Made by a program: the position numbers and the translations under genes
NCBI GenBank assembly: GCA_002224055.1
Contig: AZLU01000011.1
Span: 87,501-151,500, forward strand
Length of the DNA stretch: 64,000 bases
Source: Pezizomycotina sp. ARF18
Taxonomy: Eukaryota; Ascomycota
Direction: 5' to 3'
The notes under the pieces: generated by a model
What the model was told of the DNA's origin: nothing
The model's input: only the letters and a program-made list of their open reading frames with translations
The model's database searches: none
In this document: piece by piece, positions 1-10,641 of the stretch
Position numbering within the stretch: position 1 is the stretch's first letter
Layout: each line of letters starts with the position of its first letter

Positions 1-340
1 TTTCCATGGGGCAAAATTGGTAATCTTAGTACTTTGTGCCAAGAATGGATGGGAAATTATCGCCTGGCCGATATGAAAGGGCGTCGATATGGCGAGACAA
101 GTTTTCACTACCTGAAGACCGACCATAACGTATCACTTTTTTGGATAAGGAATAAGTTCATTCCTGTCTAACGAATCATTTAAGCTTGAAGCGCGGGATT
201 CAGTGATATATAATTTCAATGATGTTGACATGATGCTGTCACAAACTAATATATCGTGACAAAGTAGACAGACTTTCGCAGGTAACACCGCCCGGATCTA
301 AGAAACCAACAGAAATACTGTTATCGATAATTCAGTAAAT

Positions 341-1219
341 ATGGGTGATCATGATCCAGGCTATTTTCAATTACTTAGTTATACACCGCCAAGCCGGCGT
401 TCACCTACCCACCGAAGCTCGATGGATTCTCTTGTAATATCTGATCGATCACTCCCGGCGCCGAGTCGCAGGTCACACTTGGGCAGCACTATGGGAAGCA
501 TGGAGGGTCACCACGGAAGTTCTAGAAGGCGTTCGCATCATCACAGCAGCTCAAGGGGAACTTCAAGTCACCACAGTAGCTCACGAACGGGTTCTATCAT
601 GATATCCGGTAATCCACTCAGCTCAACACATCCTTCCCAGGGTTCCGGGAGCTCGCATAGGACATCCGAGCACCGCAGTAGCTCTACAATTCATTCGAAG
701 CACCATAGCGGATCAAAGTCTACGTCGCAGCACTACAGTGAGTCGCGCGCTCCATCCGGCAAGGCTGCTGGCTCACGACGCGCGTACGGCGCTGCCTCGT
801 CTTCTAAGACAACTGCCGCTAGTTCGAAGTATACATCTGCAACGGCCGCAGGTAGAGGCCTTCCCCCATCCTCATACCCGGAGGGGACGAAAACCGTAGG
901 TTACGAGGCGCGATACGGGGCGACGGGAAAGCAACCTGTAGTTTGTCGCCATCCGGGCGATATTGTCGAAACGCCGCCGGGCCCCGAAGGCATGGACGGA
1001 CCTAAAAAGTGCCCCACTTGTAAAGTTGTCGACGCGCATATAACGGGCAAGCAGATGGAGCTGCGCCCCGGCGCGGGGAGAATTAAGGTGTACCGTTGCA
1101 AAAATTGCAGTGAGCGCTTCGCAAAATTGTGCTTCATCTTGCCAAGAGAGGAGGCGCAGGACGAAAAATGGGTCTCCTCGCTCGGTAAAGCTGGAAAGCC
1201 AGGCTGTATTATTACTTAA
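341..1219 (+). CDS. Ser/His/Arg-rich protein with C-terminal CxxC...CxxC zinc-ribbon-like module
   Basis: Uninterrupted 292-codon frame starting MGDHDPGYFQLLSY. Residues about 15-180 are low complexity (Ser, His, Arg, Gly) with repeated SSRR/HHSSSR patches and look disordered. Residues about 185-280 are ordered: CPTC at 224-227, then 25 residues to CKNC at 253-256, followed by an aromatic/aliphatic segment (FAKLCFIL). The 2+2 cysteine spacing is that of a zinc ribbon, so zinc binding is inferred. Long disordered tails on small zinc ribbons occur in fungal nuclear proteins of unknown role; I do not recognise the family. No signal peptide is visible and no intron is needed. The start was chosen because it is the first in-frame ATG and the upstream AT-rich stretch contains a TATATAA-type box near 205. 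It is a different kind of protein from the helical genes downstream. Confidence 0.6.
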   Translation: MGDHDPGYFQLLSYTPPSRRSPTHRSSMDSLVISDRSLPAPSRRSHLGSTMGSMEGHHGSSRRRSHHHSSSRGTSSHHSSSRTGSIMISGNPLSSTHPSQGSGSSHRTSEHRSSSTIHSKHHSGSKSTSQHYSESRAPSGKAAGSRRAYGAASSSKTTAASSKYTSATAAGRGLPPSSYPEGTKTVGYEARYGATGKQPVVCRHPGDIVETPPGPEGMDGPKKCPTCKVVDAHITGKQMELRPGAGRIKVYRCKNCSERFAKLCFILPREEAQDEKWVSSLGKAGKPGCIIT

Positions 1220-1225
1220 ACTCAA

Positions 1226-2747
1226 TACTATACCGAAATATAGATTTTATCAAATGTAATTAGGGACCGTGTTTTTATCTTCTCTTTATCAAATTTTTTA
1301 TGACTGGATTGTTAAATATTTTAATACATTGGTTCTTTTTTGGGCTCCATACCGCGATCGTATATTTTCTGATGCTAGACAATACACAATTCTTGAAATA
1401 GAGATTTGAAACTGTGTTTTTTAAAGGAGAGCGCAACCTGAATCTCTGAACACCAGTACTTCGAGTTTGGAGAGTCGATACCGTACTATGATTTCGTCGC
1501 TTCCGCAGGCCGGTAATACCATCAGCCTCGGAATTTCAGGGTTGACGATATATGTATTTCGGATGCATTTTTCAATCGTAAACTTTTCACAGGAGCAAAA
1601 ACTCGAATTATTTAATTAATGAAAGATTTTGCAACTATTGCTATATATTAGACGCAGGCATTAAAAGCGGGACTTCGACTGCACCTAACATTACCAGATT
1701 CCAATCTAGCAATAAGTGTAATATTATAGTGCACTGGCAGCATAACAAAGCGAACTCTATCACTATTTTGCACAGGCACACCGGAAGGCAACATCCGTGC
1801 GCTGGGTATGTGTTTATCTGAGGAACTGGTTGCGCTTGACGGCAGCTACAACAAAGAATATTCGGAGCAACGGAGGAAGCAGGCAAGATTGTATATATCA
1901 TATAGAAACGGAGGTCATGACGTTCAGATTATATCGTAACATAGACTTTATTGGACAGTTGGCTCCTGCGGCCTAGTAGCGGACACTCCGAGGTGGAGAT
2001 CTGATATAATCCGGTTATTAGGATTCTTCGTTTTTCTCTCCCGTGGTGGATTTTAGTTGCCCCGCTTTGATCCGTGCCCCTCTTAAAGTTTAAAACTTCG
2101 CGGCGTGACAACCATTAGCAAAGCTAAGAGTTTAAGTTTTCGAACAGATCGTGACAGAACACGCGCTCAAGATAACGCTTAATGTACTACAACAGAGGGT
2201 TTCTAAATTGTCATCAAACTAGACTTCTGCTCTTAATTTCCTATCGATCAAAACTGAGTATTCTGTGTTAATTCGATTGCGATGTGACTGTGACCACATA
2301 TGCGTTTTCCTTCCATGGTTTCGTGTGTTGGACCTACCAAATTACCGTGATGGAACGATAAGTCGGGAATATTGAATTTGCCGGTGGTTTCTGTAACGTA
2401 GTGCATCTGAATTCGAATATACCATATACTACTAGTGTTACATATTTGGGATAAAAAAAATTGTGAGGTAACTTATATGATTATCAGCTCCTTTCATCAT
2501 GCTGTGACACACTTTTCCCCTTCATTAGACAGTTTCGTGAGGCCCTGCAGGTTAATTGACTCCCGCTCGATATAATCCAATTTCAGGCTATATAGATCAT
2601 TATACACCACACCTATCGGTAAAAAAACCCACGATCCAGCCTCTTGAGAAAAGGAATAGCTGCCACATACTTGAGGACTCCGACATAGCAAAATGAACGC
2701 AAACGGTCATTCCGGCGGGGACGATTCGAGATTCATTCGATACACGA
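1226..2747. other. Gene-free interval
   Basis: About 1.5 kb with no convincing coding frame on either strand. Short minus-strand frames lack consistent composition and overlap each other. The stretch is AT-rich with scattered A/T runs. I see no tRNA, repeat pair or transposon end in it. Confidence 0.5.
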
Positions 2748-3206
2748 ATGCACGCCGCGATATCCGCTCTATTGGCTTCGGAGCAGCAGCACCACAGGGC
2801 GGCGTCGAAGATCAGACAAGACACGCGCTTGAGTTTTCAACGAGAAATCCTGCTAGTGCTCCTAGAAGAGGTTGTAGGTTGGCATTTGAAAGATGCCAGC
2901 ACCCACGAATTATTCGTGAGGGCAGCTATCGACGTCTTTGAACATCAAATGTTGAACTGGAGAGGTGCCGGAGTCAGCGAGGACGATATGAGGGCAAATA
3001 TACACAGTTTCCTAAGGGGCGTGGCGCATGGACTGACGGATTGTAATTTATCGGCGATTACCAGTCCCCAGGAATGCGTCATCGACGCACTGGTCAGGAA
3101 CCGCTTAGCGGATGGGTCTTGGTTGTGGCCCCGCCCGTGTATCACCGGTAACGTGCGCAAAGTGCGAAGCAGTGAGCTTCTTTTAGGCTTACACAATTTC
3201 GAGTAA
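2748..3206 (+). CDS. Small helical protein, array member (2.7 kb)
   Basis: 152-codon frame opening MHAAISALLASEQQHH. The translation is almost wholly alpha-helical (EILLVLLEEVVGWHLK, then ELFVRAAIDVFEHQML, then MRANIHSFLRGVAHGL). A segment GAGVSEDDM sits where the 17.8 kb gene has GASEETV, in both cases between two predicted helices, so I group it weakly with that gene. There is no signal peptide, membrane span or known domain. A second frame begins 55 bp earlier (MNANGHSGG...) but has poor composition and I treat it as a shadow. First helical member of the plus-strand series that continues to 29.7 kb. Function unknown. Confidence 0.45.
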   Translation: MHAAISALLASEQQHHRAASKIRQDTRLSFQREILLVLLEEVVGWHLKDASTHELFVRAAIDVFEHQMLNWRGAGVSEDDMRANIHSFLRGVAHGLTDCNLSAITSPQECVIDALVRNRLADGSWLWPRPCITGNVRKVRSSELLLGLHNFE

Positions 3207-3875
3207 ATAACGATTCATTCTAGTCTAATCGCCCACTTTTGGAGGTTTCAATTAATCTTACAGGGCGTATTATTCCATGGGCTTCAGCACTAGGTATACC
3301 GAAGCATATCCTAATATAAAAGTATCGAAGCTTTGCTCGCGATAGACCGTGCGAGCTTCCTTAGAAGTTATTTGGTGAAAACGACGGATCTTTACAACAA
3401 TATACCTTGCAGAATTAAGCCTTTCATGTGTCGAAGTCCCTTATAAAATCCGAGGGCGGCCACGAACCGCCGCTTGCGGCTTAAAACATGCATGGAGTCG
3501 TAAAGTGGCGCAAAGATTGAAGTTAGATTGAGTTAAATAAACCGATGTAAAGTTTCTCAAAGTACAAACTCCAGGGATATCGTCGATATTCAATGTGTCT
3601 TTGAGGGTTCAAGAGATAGATTTAATATTACGAAGACTAGAGGTATCCCACTAATATTCGCTCATTCTCTCGAAAAATCCTGCTGTGGAGAGATTTAATA
3701 GCTGAGAAACCGTGAGCAAATTTTCCAGCGCATGCATGTATTTACTGTCGGCGGTATTTAATATACGCGACGTGATCTTTTTCTGGTAAATTCCCTCCCC
3801 CGCGCTTCCTCTTTTTTTTATTTTTGGCGTCGGTTTCAAAAATTTTCCAGACAATCGGAATTTTCATTCTAAGCC

Positions 3876-4447
3876 ATGCATTTCTCTTCCTCGCGGATTG
3901 CCTTGCTGTTTGCTATCGCGCCCATCCCCTACAGGGGTGAAAGAAGGGAGGAGGCCATTAGCTCGGCCCGCAGCGCTATCGGCAGTGTTTATGATAAGTA
4001 TATCAACTCCGGCAAATGGAATCTTTCAAGAGTGGTTCGGGTTCTCAATAATTACGAGTCGCCTCAATGGATTCGTAAAAACATTAACACATTTACCGGT
4101 GGGGGAAAGTTTTTCAGTTCTGTCAGGAGGGGGAAGTTTGTTCGTGACGCGATGTTCTTAGCGAAAAGGGCTGATAAAAAGCCAAAGGAGTATAAAAAAT
4201 GGTCAACGAACTTAAGGCAGTCTAAGAGAAGCCGCAATTCGCGAACGAATTCTGCATATCTCTTTCGGGAACCCAAAAGGCCCGAATTGCGCTGGTTAAG
4301 GGCAAATACAATCACGCAGTGCAAATCGCCAATGCCAACCAGCGCATTAAATCAACGCTCGTAGAACGGTTCATCAACAAAAGGTTTCCTTTCGAGGCTG
4401 AAGATTATCTTGCGGCGCTAACAACGAGCTTGACTGATAAGGGTTGA
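3876..4447 (+). pseudogene. Basic helical protein, frame-interrupted
   Basis: Begins MHFSSSRIALLFAIAPIPYR, which could be a weak signal peptide or a hydrophobic first helix. It continues through a Lys/Arg-rich stretch (RKNINTFTGGGKFFSS, KRADKKPKEYKKW). Near 4215-4265 coding character moves to another frame, which runs ARIALVKGKYNHAVQIANAN and ends LTTSLTDKG at 4447. Joined, this would be about 190 residues. I see no GT-AG pair at the junction, so one base has been gained or lost, by decay or by sequencing error. Family not recognised. The next interval (4513-5165) has similar composition and may be a second gene or the rest of this one. Confidence 0.35.
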
Positions 4448-4512
4448 TTGAGAAAGTGGCGGCAAAGCATAAACAAAAATGATAAGCATGAAATATCTTA
4501 CGAGTACTCTAG

Positions 4513-5165
4513 AGAGAGTGGGTGGTCTCGCGTGGGGCGCGGAGAACCGAGCCTCGAGAACTGATCATCTGGACGTTAGCCCGCCAGCGGGCTCATGAGT
4601 ACCTCACGTTGCTCGCCCAACTGAATGTCAAGGCATTCGATAACGCGATAGAAAGGGCTATGACGAGTAAGATCCCTGCGAACATGAAACACAAATCTAC
4701 TAGCGGAGAATATTACTCGGGACACGAACCTATAAAAGCAGCGATGAGGTGGCAGAATGATGATCTGATTAGTTCGGGCTAGCACGGAACGAAGGCTCAG
4801 GAAGTGAGGTCTCCCGTTGCCAGAAGGTGTCCAAGGGAAATTTATTTGCAATATGGTGAAAGAACGAGCCGCAAAGTATGGCCAAGGAAATATCGTGTAC
4901 CGAGAAGTCGCGAAATACTGAAAAAGAAAGGGGCTTTGACGATGAGAAGCCGCAACCGAACAAAGAAAAGGCTGAAAGTACTCAGAGAAGTTTAAATATA
5001 GGAGGAGCCACTGAAAACACCGAAAGCTTGTACGAAAATGTTGGGGATTTTGACAAGGTAGAAGATAAGAAAGACGATGAGAACGCCCCCAGCCTGACTG
5101 GGAGTCCCTTGACAGGGAATCGTTCGATAACATTGAACCTTTGCGGAGGTATCTTTCATGACTAG
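4513..5165 (+). pseudogene. Helical then acidic coding remnants
   Basis: Coding-like composition is spread over three frames. The first part (4513-4782) reads helical (ELIIWTLARQRAHEYLTLLA, then FDNAIERAMTSKIPANMK). The middle (about 4850-4920) reads MVKERAAKYGQGNIVYREVA. The last part (4920-5165) is acidic and Lys/Glu/Asn-rich (ENTESLYENVGDFDKVEDKK) and ends CGGIFHD. There is no ATG in the first frame after the upstream stop, only GTG at 4522. It could be one gene with two frame breaks or pieces of two. No known family. Confidence 0.25.
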
Positions 5166-5604
5166 GGGTTAGATTTCTTCGCCCATTGGTGCGCTATAAG
5201 TCAGACAATAGCGCGGAAAGTTGTACGCTTGCACTCTAAACTTAGGTTTGCAACAATTATAAAAGAATACAAATAGAAAATGTATAGATTAACCTCGCTT
5301 CCATCAGCCGTTCATCATTTAGCACAGCACATAAATGCCTGCAGTCCCTGGAATGCGTTTCAAAATCGTAAACTGATTCTTGGAGAACATCACTATAATG
5401 TAAACTTCCACGCACCTTAAAATTCAAATGACAATACCGTAACCAAGCACCGCTCCTAACTAGTATTTCAATCTTTGAAAGGTTCTAGACATACCATGAG
5501 GTGTCCCTCCATAAGACCTCAGAGCTGCTTAGCTTCGGAAAACCTTAGAGTTTTGACATTGAGTAACAACTATTAACAAGCGAGAGTCAAGCGCATGTTC
5601 TACC

Positions 5605-5841
5605 ATGAAGGTCGAAATCGACGCCTGCAAAATGATCCATTCTCTTCCGCCTCATGTCAAGTTCCCTCCTAATGCGTATCAAGGTATATTAAGGATGCGA
5701 AAGATTGTCCCTATCAACACGGGTTATTCAGGGAAATACGTTAGCTCCACGCGAGATACTACAGCTTTTTGTTATATTTTCTTGATTATCCAGGCTATGC
5801 TTCGGGCAGTCCCCACGAGGGTAACCCCGAGGGCAAATTGA
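5605..5841 (+). CDS. Doubtful small frame
   Basis: A 78-codon frame starting MKVEIDACKMIHSLPPHVKF. Composition is less clearly coding than in neighbouring genes and no domain is visible. I list it because it has the size, strand and spacing of an array member, and it could equally be chance. Confidence 0.18.
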   Translation: MKVEIDACKMIHSLPPHVKFPPNAYQGILRMRKIVPINTGYSGKYVSSTRDTTAFCYIFLIIQAMLRAVPTRVTPRAN

Positions 5842-6256
5842 TCTCATAGGAGGTCGCCAGTAATGCCTCGCGATATATACTCAAGACATGGTTAGTCAAA
5901 GCTATTCAATATTCCCACTACGAGAGTTTAATAGTTGGAAAATGCATTAACCTATTGGACTGGGTTGGAGCGAGGTGGCTTTGATGACAGATGCACAACT
6001 TCGGAAAAAGGTTCTATCAATAGTACTGCATTCTAGATTCCATGGAGTATGCCTCTTACTCATTTTACATGCTCTAAGGGAATTGCTTCCGTGAGCAAAG
6101 TGACGGCCAACACCGGACGCATGAAATGATTAAAATGGCTTCGATACCTCTTAGTTCTCCAGGTATATTACTACCAGCACACCTTGTGCACATGTTGGAT
6201 GGCTCGGCCAAAAACGGAATTCTCTGGTAAGTACTTGCGACCTAGCTTATGATGAG

Positions 6257-6553
6257 ATGAATACATCAGCCCCAGTGAACGAAATCCTTTTAAGATGGAT
6301 TCCCTCGATTATTGATGAACCGGAGTTATTCGCCGCGCCAGAAGATACATTCTATATTCTAGAATCAGTAATGCGTACTTGGATCTGTCAACAATATACG
6401 CCAAACTGCGCAAGACAGGATCTCCTATTCACGATCACTAATATTCCGATACCCTTTATTCCAAGGGCGATCTCCCAAAGGCGCTCAAATCAAAGATCTG
6501 AAAATGATGAAATTCACCCAGTAGCAAATGCCTTGTTGGCTGTCCAATTTTAA
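6257..6553 (+). CDS. Small helical protein, array member (6.3 kb)
   Basis: 98 codons from MNTSAPVNEILLRWIPSIID. The first 60 residues are amphipathic (NEILLRWIPSIIDEPELF, TFYILESVMRTWICQQY). The rest is polar with PIPFIPRAISQRR. It sits in the regularly spaced plus-strand series with about 600 bp of AT-rich DNA on either side. No signal peptide and no recognised domain. Confidence 0.33.
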   Translation: MNTSAPVNEILLRWIPSIIDEPELFAAPEDTFYILESVMRTWICQQYTPNCARQDLLFTITNIPIPFIPRAISQRRSNQRSENDEIHPVANALLAVQF

Positions 6554-6559
6554 CGATTT

Positions 6560-7140
6560 TCATGTCTCAGGCTTGGGGGTAAGTTCGCTAAACACGTAAT
6601 ATAAAGTGAGAGCAATCTATTAAATTATATAGACGACGAATTGTTTGATATTCTTTTCATATAAAGGCTATAATAGTCCAAGGATATTCATCGCTTAGGG
6701 CTCAGGAGGCGGCGGCGCTAAGATTATTAACAATCTGCATGATTTCGTGTGTGCCATTCTCGCGAGCGCCATATTGGAGGTGTAAGCATATAGTGCGATT
6801 GGCTTCGCTTTGATTCGCAACACTTTTCGAGTATATTTAGTAATCACAGCGAGACACTATATCACTGTACTGCTGATTATAAAATTTGAAATAATATCAA
6901 CTCCTTGCGGCTCCGGAGCTCGTATTGGTTTGTGCGATTTAGTTTTATTATAAAGTCAAATCGGTCCACATTGGACTTGATCCATAAAAATATTGCTCCG
7001 AGATGTGCCCCCTAGAAAAAGTCAGTGCGCCCATTCTCAAACATTTATAAACCCAACACCTAGATAAAATTCATTACCGCTACTTAATTCAATTAGTTTA
7101 ACAAACTCAGAATTTAAAATCCGGCAATCATCACGCAAGA
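6560..7140. promoter_or_regulatory. Intergenic with TTATAA box before 7142
   Basis: No coding frame. A TTTATAAA element lies at about 7044-7050, some 95 bp before the ATG at 7142, a plausible core-promoter distance. The rest is AT-rich without other recognisable signals. Confidence 0.3.
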
Positions 7141-7141
7141 A

Positions 7142-7417
7142 ATGGCGGATTTCAAGAAGGAAATGATACTCTTCCGCATCAGACTCCTAGCGAACGCCGA
7201 ACGATTCGTATCTAGGCCGGAAGCAACCAGAATCGCAGCCCTCGTCGTCAAGCTCACGGAGCCTAAGCTTGCTTCTCACTATATCAAATCTCAGCTTCAA
7301 CTCGAATTTGCGATGAAAGGGCTTATTGATCGCCTCAATTACGTTCTTGCCGTCCAACGTGTCACAGGTTCAGATCTTCTTGCACTGCTCGCGAATCTTG
7401 ACGAATATCATGCCTAA
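7142..7417 (+). CDS. Small helical protein, array member (7.1 kb)
   Basis: Uninterrupted 91-codon frame starting MADFKKEMILFRIRLLANAE. The whole protein reads as three or four amphipathic helices (EATRIAALVVKLTEPKLA, SQLQLEFAMKGLIDRLNY, SDLLALLANLDEYHA). There is no Cys, signal peptide or transmembrane span, so it is probably cytosolic or nuclear. It is one of the cleanest members: ATG in an A-rich context (aagaaATGG), TATA-like box about 95 bp upstream, no frame break. Resemblance to other members is in helix layout only. Function unknown. Confidence 0.52.
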   Translation: MADFKKEMILFRIRLLANAERFVSRPEATRIAALVVKLTEPKLASHYIKSQLQLEFAMKGLIDRLNYVLAVQRVTGSDLLALLANLDEYHA

Positions 7418-7419
7418 AA

Positions 7420-8500
7420 TAGCGTCGGCTAGTTTCAACGCGATGTTAGGTTGTTCCGTGAGGGCAACGCCAAGTATTATTTTACTACTCCCAACTTGCC
7501 TAGAGGGATTTAGGGCGGCGGGTTAGCGAAATAGTGCGTTTATACCAGCATGGAGTTCCGAAACTTGGAGTTTATGTGGCTGTGGGACTCATACAGCATT
7601 AACTCATCGTTTATTATGTATATATCTGTAGATAAACTCGATATATAGAAGTGGACATGAATCATTATCTATACCATATTTGCTTTTTAGCAGCTCTTGG
7701 TTTAGAATCCATTTGGGGTCGGTTTTGCTCCCTCATAGAGCGGCTAGTTACGAGACATTTCCAGATCAGTTTGTTTGTAAAGCCTTTATGATAAAGATAA
7801 TAAGCAAGTAACACGAGGCATGCAAGGGATTAAGTACTTCGACAGCTGAAATACAAAGGATGTATGTCTAAATTATGACGGCAAGATAAATCCGGAATCG
7901 TTTGAAAATCTATTTTGTAAATACTAGTTCACAATCCATTGAAATTTTGTCATATATATAGAAACTTTGAACGTGTGGTTCTAATATATTGTTTTTGATG
8001 CCTTTTCGTGGCTTCTTCTACCCACACAGTATAAGAGAGCTTGTGGACAAACCTTAAGCTAGAGAACACCGAGAGAACGATAGGAACCGCAAGCTCGTAG
8101 TATAGGACCGCCACTGAGATGCATGCCTCCTCAAACTCACACCATGAACGTTGAAATATATCGAAATTCGAAAATACATTGGTGCTTGAACCCAGTTACA
8201 AATTATATAAAGCAAATATCGCCTCCTCAAAATCTATTCTACCAGACCACTAGCCAGGGAAGGATATATCATTTAATCCTTTGTGCAAAGCTTGGAGCTC
8301 TCAGTTTTGAGTCGAAGAAGATACACCCCCTTTGAGTCGGAATTCGTCTGAGTTTTTAACTCCTAGAACCCGAGATCAACCCTTTTAGAATATTTTCGCC
8401 GCCTAAAGCTGGCAATTCGAAGCCTTGCATTATAGCATTCAACCTCTCTTTCAGCTTCAGAAATCAAGACGCCAGACTTTATTCTCTGAGGCTACCAAGG
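7420..8500. other. Gene-free interval
   Basis: About 1.1 kb, AT-rich. Small frames at 7326-7526 and 8123-8335 lack convincing composition and the first overlaps the preceding gene. Nothing else is visible. Confidence 0.4.
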
Positions 8501-8866
8501 ATGCGACCAAAGACATGCGACAAAGCGACTCAAACCGGTTACGATGGGCCTTTCTACGAACGATATCCCAACGATCCCCTGCAGCTACCACTGGATCGTC
8601 CTTCTCGGGATCACGTCAAAGTGGAAGAGCTCGCCAATGCGATAGTTGCTCGTTTCCGAAACGCCTGGGGGGCTTATACTACGGAAGAGATATTTATGAA
8701 CATTCTATTCAGTATACGGTGTAAATGCGCTCGAGATTCTATGGATTGGACGGAAATAAATCAAATAATAGACGCTATTATAGCGAGAACAAAGATGCCG
8801 TTTCAACTTATTTCAAAGCCGGAACCTGATCTAGACGGGCCTGTTGTTCAGATAGTTGATTTTTGA
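8501..8866 (+). CDS. Small helical protein, array member with IDAIIART block (8.5 kb)
   Basis: 121 codons from MRPKTCDKATQTGYDGPFYE. About 40 polar residues precede a helical body (KVEELANAIVARFRNAW, TTEEIFMNILFSIRCK, WTEINQIIDAIIARTKM) and a short acidic tail ending VVQIVDF. The block IDAIIART matches VDALVGRT of the 17.8 kb gene in spacing and character, preceded in both by an acidic helix start (WTE / SEE). I take this as evidence of common descent. An overlapping frame starting at 8425 has poor composition and was rejected. No known domain; function unknown. Confidence 0.5.
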   Translation: MRPKTCDKATQTGYDGPFYERYPNDPLQLPLDRPSRDHVKVEELANAIVARFRNAWGAYTTEEIFMNILFSIRCKCARDSMDWTEINQIIDAIIARTKMPFQLISKPEPDLDGPVVQIVDF

Positions 8867-9300
8867 TTCAAGACTATTTGTGAAATCATGCAAAGGATTT
8901 AAGATCGCATTATATGGACCCCGCAGAGTGAAGCTTCAAAGCACTTAATATGTATGACACCTTAGAAGAATTTCGCAGTGGGATAATGCGATATTTTTCG
9001 AATCTCGGGAGACCTTCGGGTTTCACTAACCTATCAAACCGATACTAGAACCCATAACAGATTTCGCAACTTTAACCTCCCGCTTGTTCGATTGAATGTC
9101 ATCCTAACAACCGCGAACTTTATATTTTATAAAAGGCCCCCGATTAGGACTCTTATAAGAGACAGGCATTACCCTACATTCACCACAGCGACACAAGTCG
9201 TAGAACTGCTGGCCTACCCTTATAAACCCCAAGATCTCAAACCACCGTCTTTCTGACATACACATACCATCGAGAAGGCCCCCAGTCAACGACACCCAAG

Positions 9301-9830
9301 ATGGAAAGCGATCAAACTGAAAGGAGCTCCAGACCACCCGCCGAGGGTACTGAGAATGGCAATGAGAAGAAGGGATGGGACCTCGATCAGCATTTCGTAG
9401 AGTATGAGGAGTGGCTCCGCGAGCAACTTGCCCAGAAATACCCCTATGAAGTCGCCGTCGAAATCGCGGCGGTAAGATCGGTGATCATGAAAGAGTTACT
9501 CCAGAGGATGGAGAGGGGATGAGTATGCGGGAAGCTTCTAAGGAGCTTATAGCTTTCCAAACAGGAAAGGAAGAATTCCGTGATGAGGAGTGGGACAGCT
9601 ACTTTAAGCTCCAATTGTATGAGTCTAAAGATTTCTGGCTAGCGTACAAACTGGGAAAGGCAGAGTCCTTGTGGCATCATTGGAGGAAATGCGCATGGGT
9701 ATCCCGGTCTCGCTCGGAGAGGACTCCGATTGAGACCAAAGGTATTATTTTTCAACTGCGTAAGAACCCGAAATGGCCGGAAACAGGACCATATAGGCAA
9801 AGATATGATGCAAGAGGGCAATTAGCTTAG
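9301..9830 (+). CDS. Two overlapping helical frames, probably one gene with a frame break
   Basis: The first frame (9301-9522, 73 aa) starts MESDQTERSSRPPAEGTENG and becomes helical (EYEEWLREQLAQKYPYE, RSVIMKELLQRMERG). It overlaps the second (9519-9830, 103 aa, MSMREASKELIAFQTG) by ATGA. The second is also helical and Trp-rich (DSYFKLQLYESKDFWLAY, ESLWHHWRKCAW). A four-base stop/start overlap is not expected between separate fungal genes. A single protein of about 175 residues with one missing or extra base near 9519 is likelier. No intron with good borders fits. An ATG in good context and strong coding composition support the first half. Confidence 0.45.
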
Positions 9831-9839
9831 CTGCTTGCC

Positions 9840-10641
9840 GTAATAGTATGGGCAGAGAATATGCTCAGGAGCACTGGACATTTGATTCAAGAAGGAAATG
9901 AAGACGTTCTCTCAAGCATCAAGAATGAAGTTGAATGAAACAAATGAAAATGAAGAATTTCTCTCCCCACACTGAAACGTTTCTTGAACATTTTTCGTCC
10001 GCCATTAACTTGTGCTGCTAGTGATTTCGATAATATCTGTCTTCGGAAGACGCGAATGAAAGGAATTTCAGATCAATAACAATAATAATAAAGGGACTTA
10101 GATCCTATACAAGACGTAAATCAAAGGCTTGAACAATGCTAACAGAAAGTTTGTGCGAATTTCATACACAAACAGAAAGGTCAGATTTGGTCGGAGTTGC
10201 TACTTGCCCGTCAGAATAGTAGGAGTTTTCTGCTATCTGTAACAGGACGGAATAATCTTACCTGTATTCACAAATAGTAAGACGTCCAATCATTAATTTA
10301 TCCTTTTCACTTATTATGCCCGATTGTTTGGCTTACAAGCCCTCTCAGAGTAGGTTGCCGACCTCAACGCATTATTCGTTACTTATCTACACGTTCTGGA
10401 CATTGTCCAAGTTTAGCCGTCTATAGAATATGAGAGCTCGTCTCGTGTGTTTCAGGGGATTCAAGGGTCTGAGAGTGTTAATTCTCAGTTACTTGATTCC
10501 TCCCGCTCTGAAATAAGTTCTGCTCTGAGCGAACTTAACGAAGCACAGCAATATTCGAACCGTCAATGAGCTTTCTTTCTTGACTACGTTCCTTTCTACC
10601 AGCTTTATTTTGGGTATTCTCTCGCGCCTATAGTTTATATA
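9840..10641. other. Gene-free interval before MITE copy 1
   Basis: No coding frame of note. The interval ends at the TA target duplication (10640-10641) of the first MITE-like element. Confidence 0.4.

Noticed and set aside
872-1225. Minus-strand frames opposite the first gene
   Set aside because: Shadows of the plus-strand gene; their composition follows from GC-rich codons on the other strand.
2693-2941. Frame starting MNANGHSGGDDSRF before the 2.7 kb gene
   Set aside because: Overlaps the better helical frame at 2748 and has Arg/Gly-rich shadow composition.
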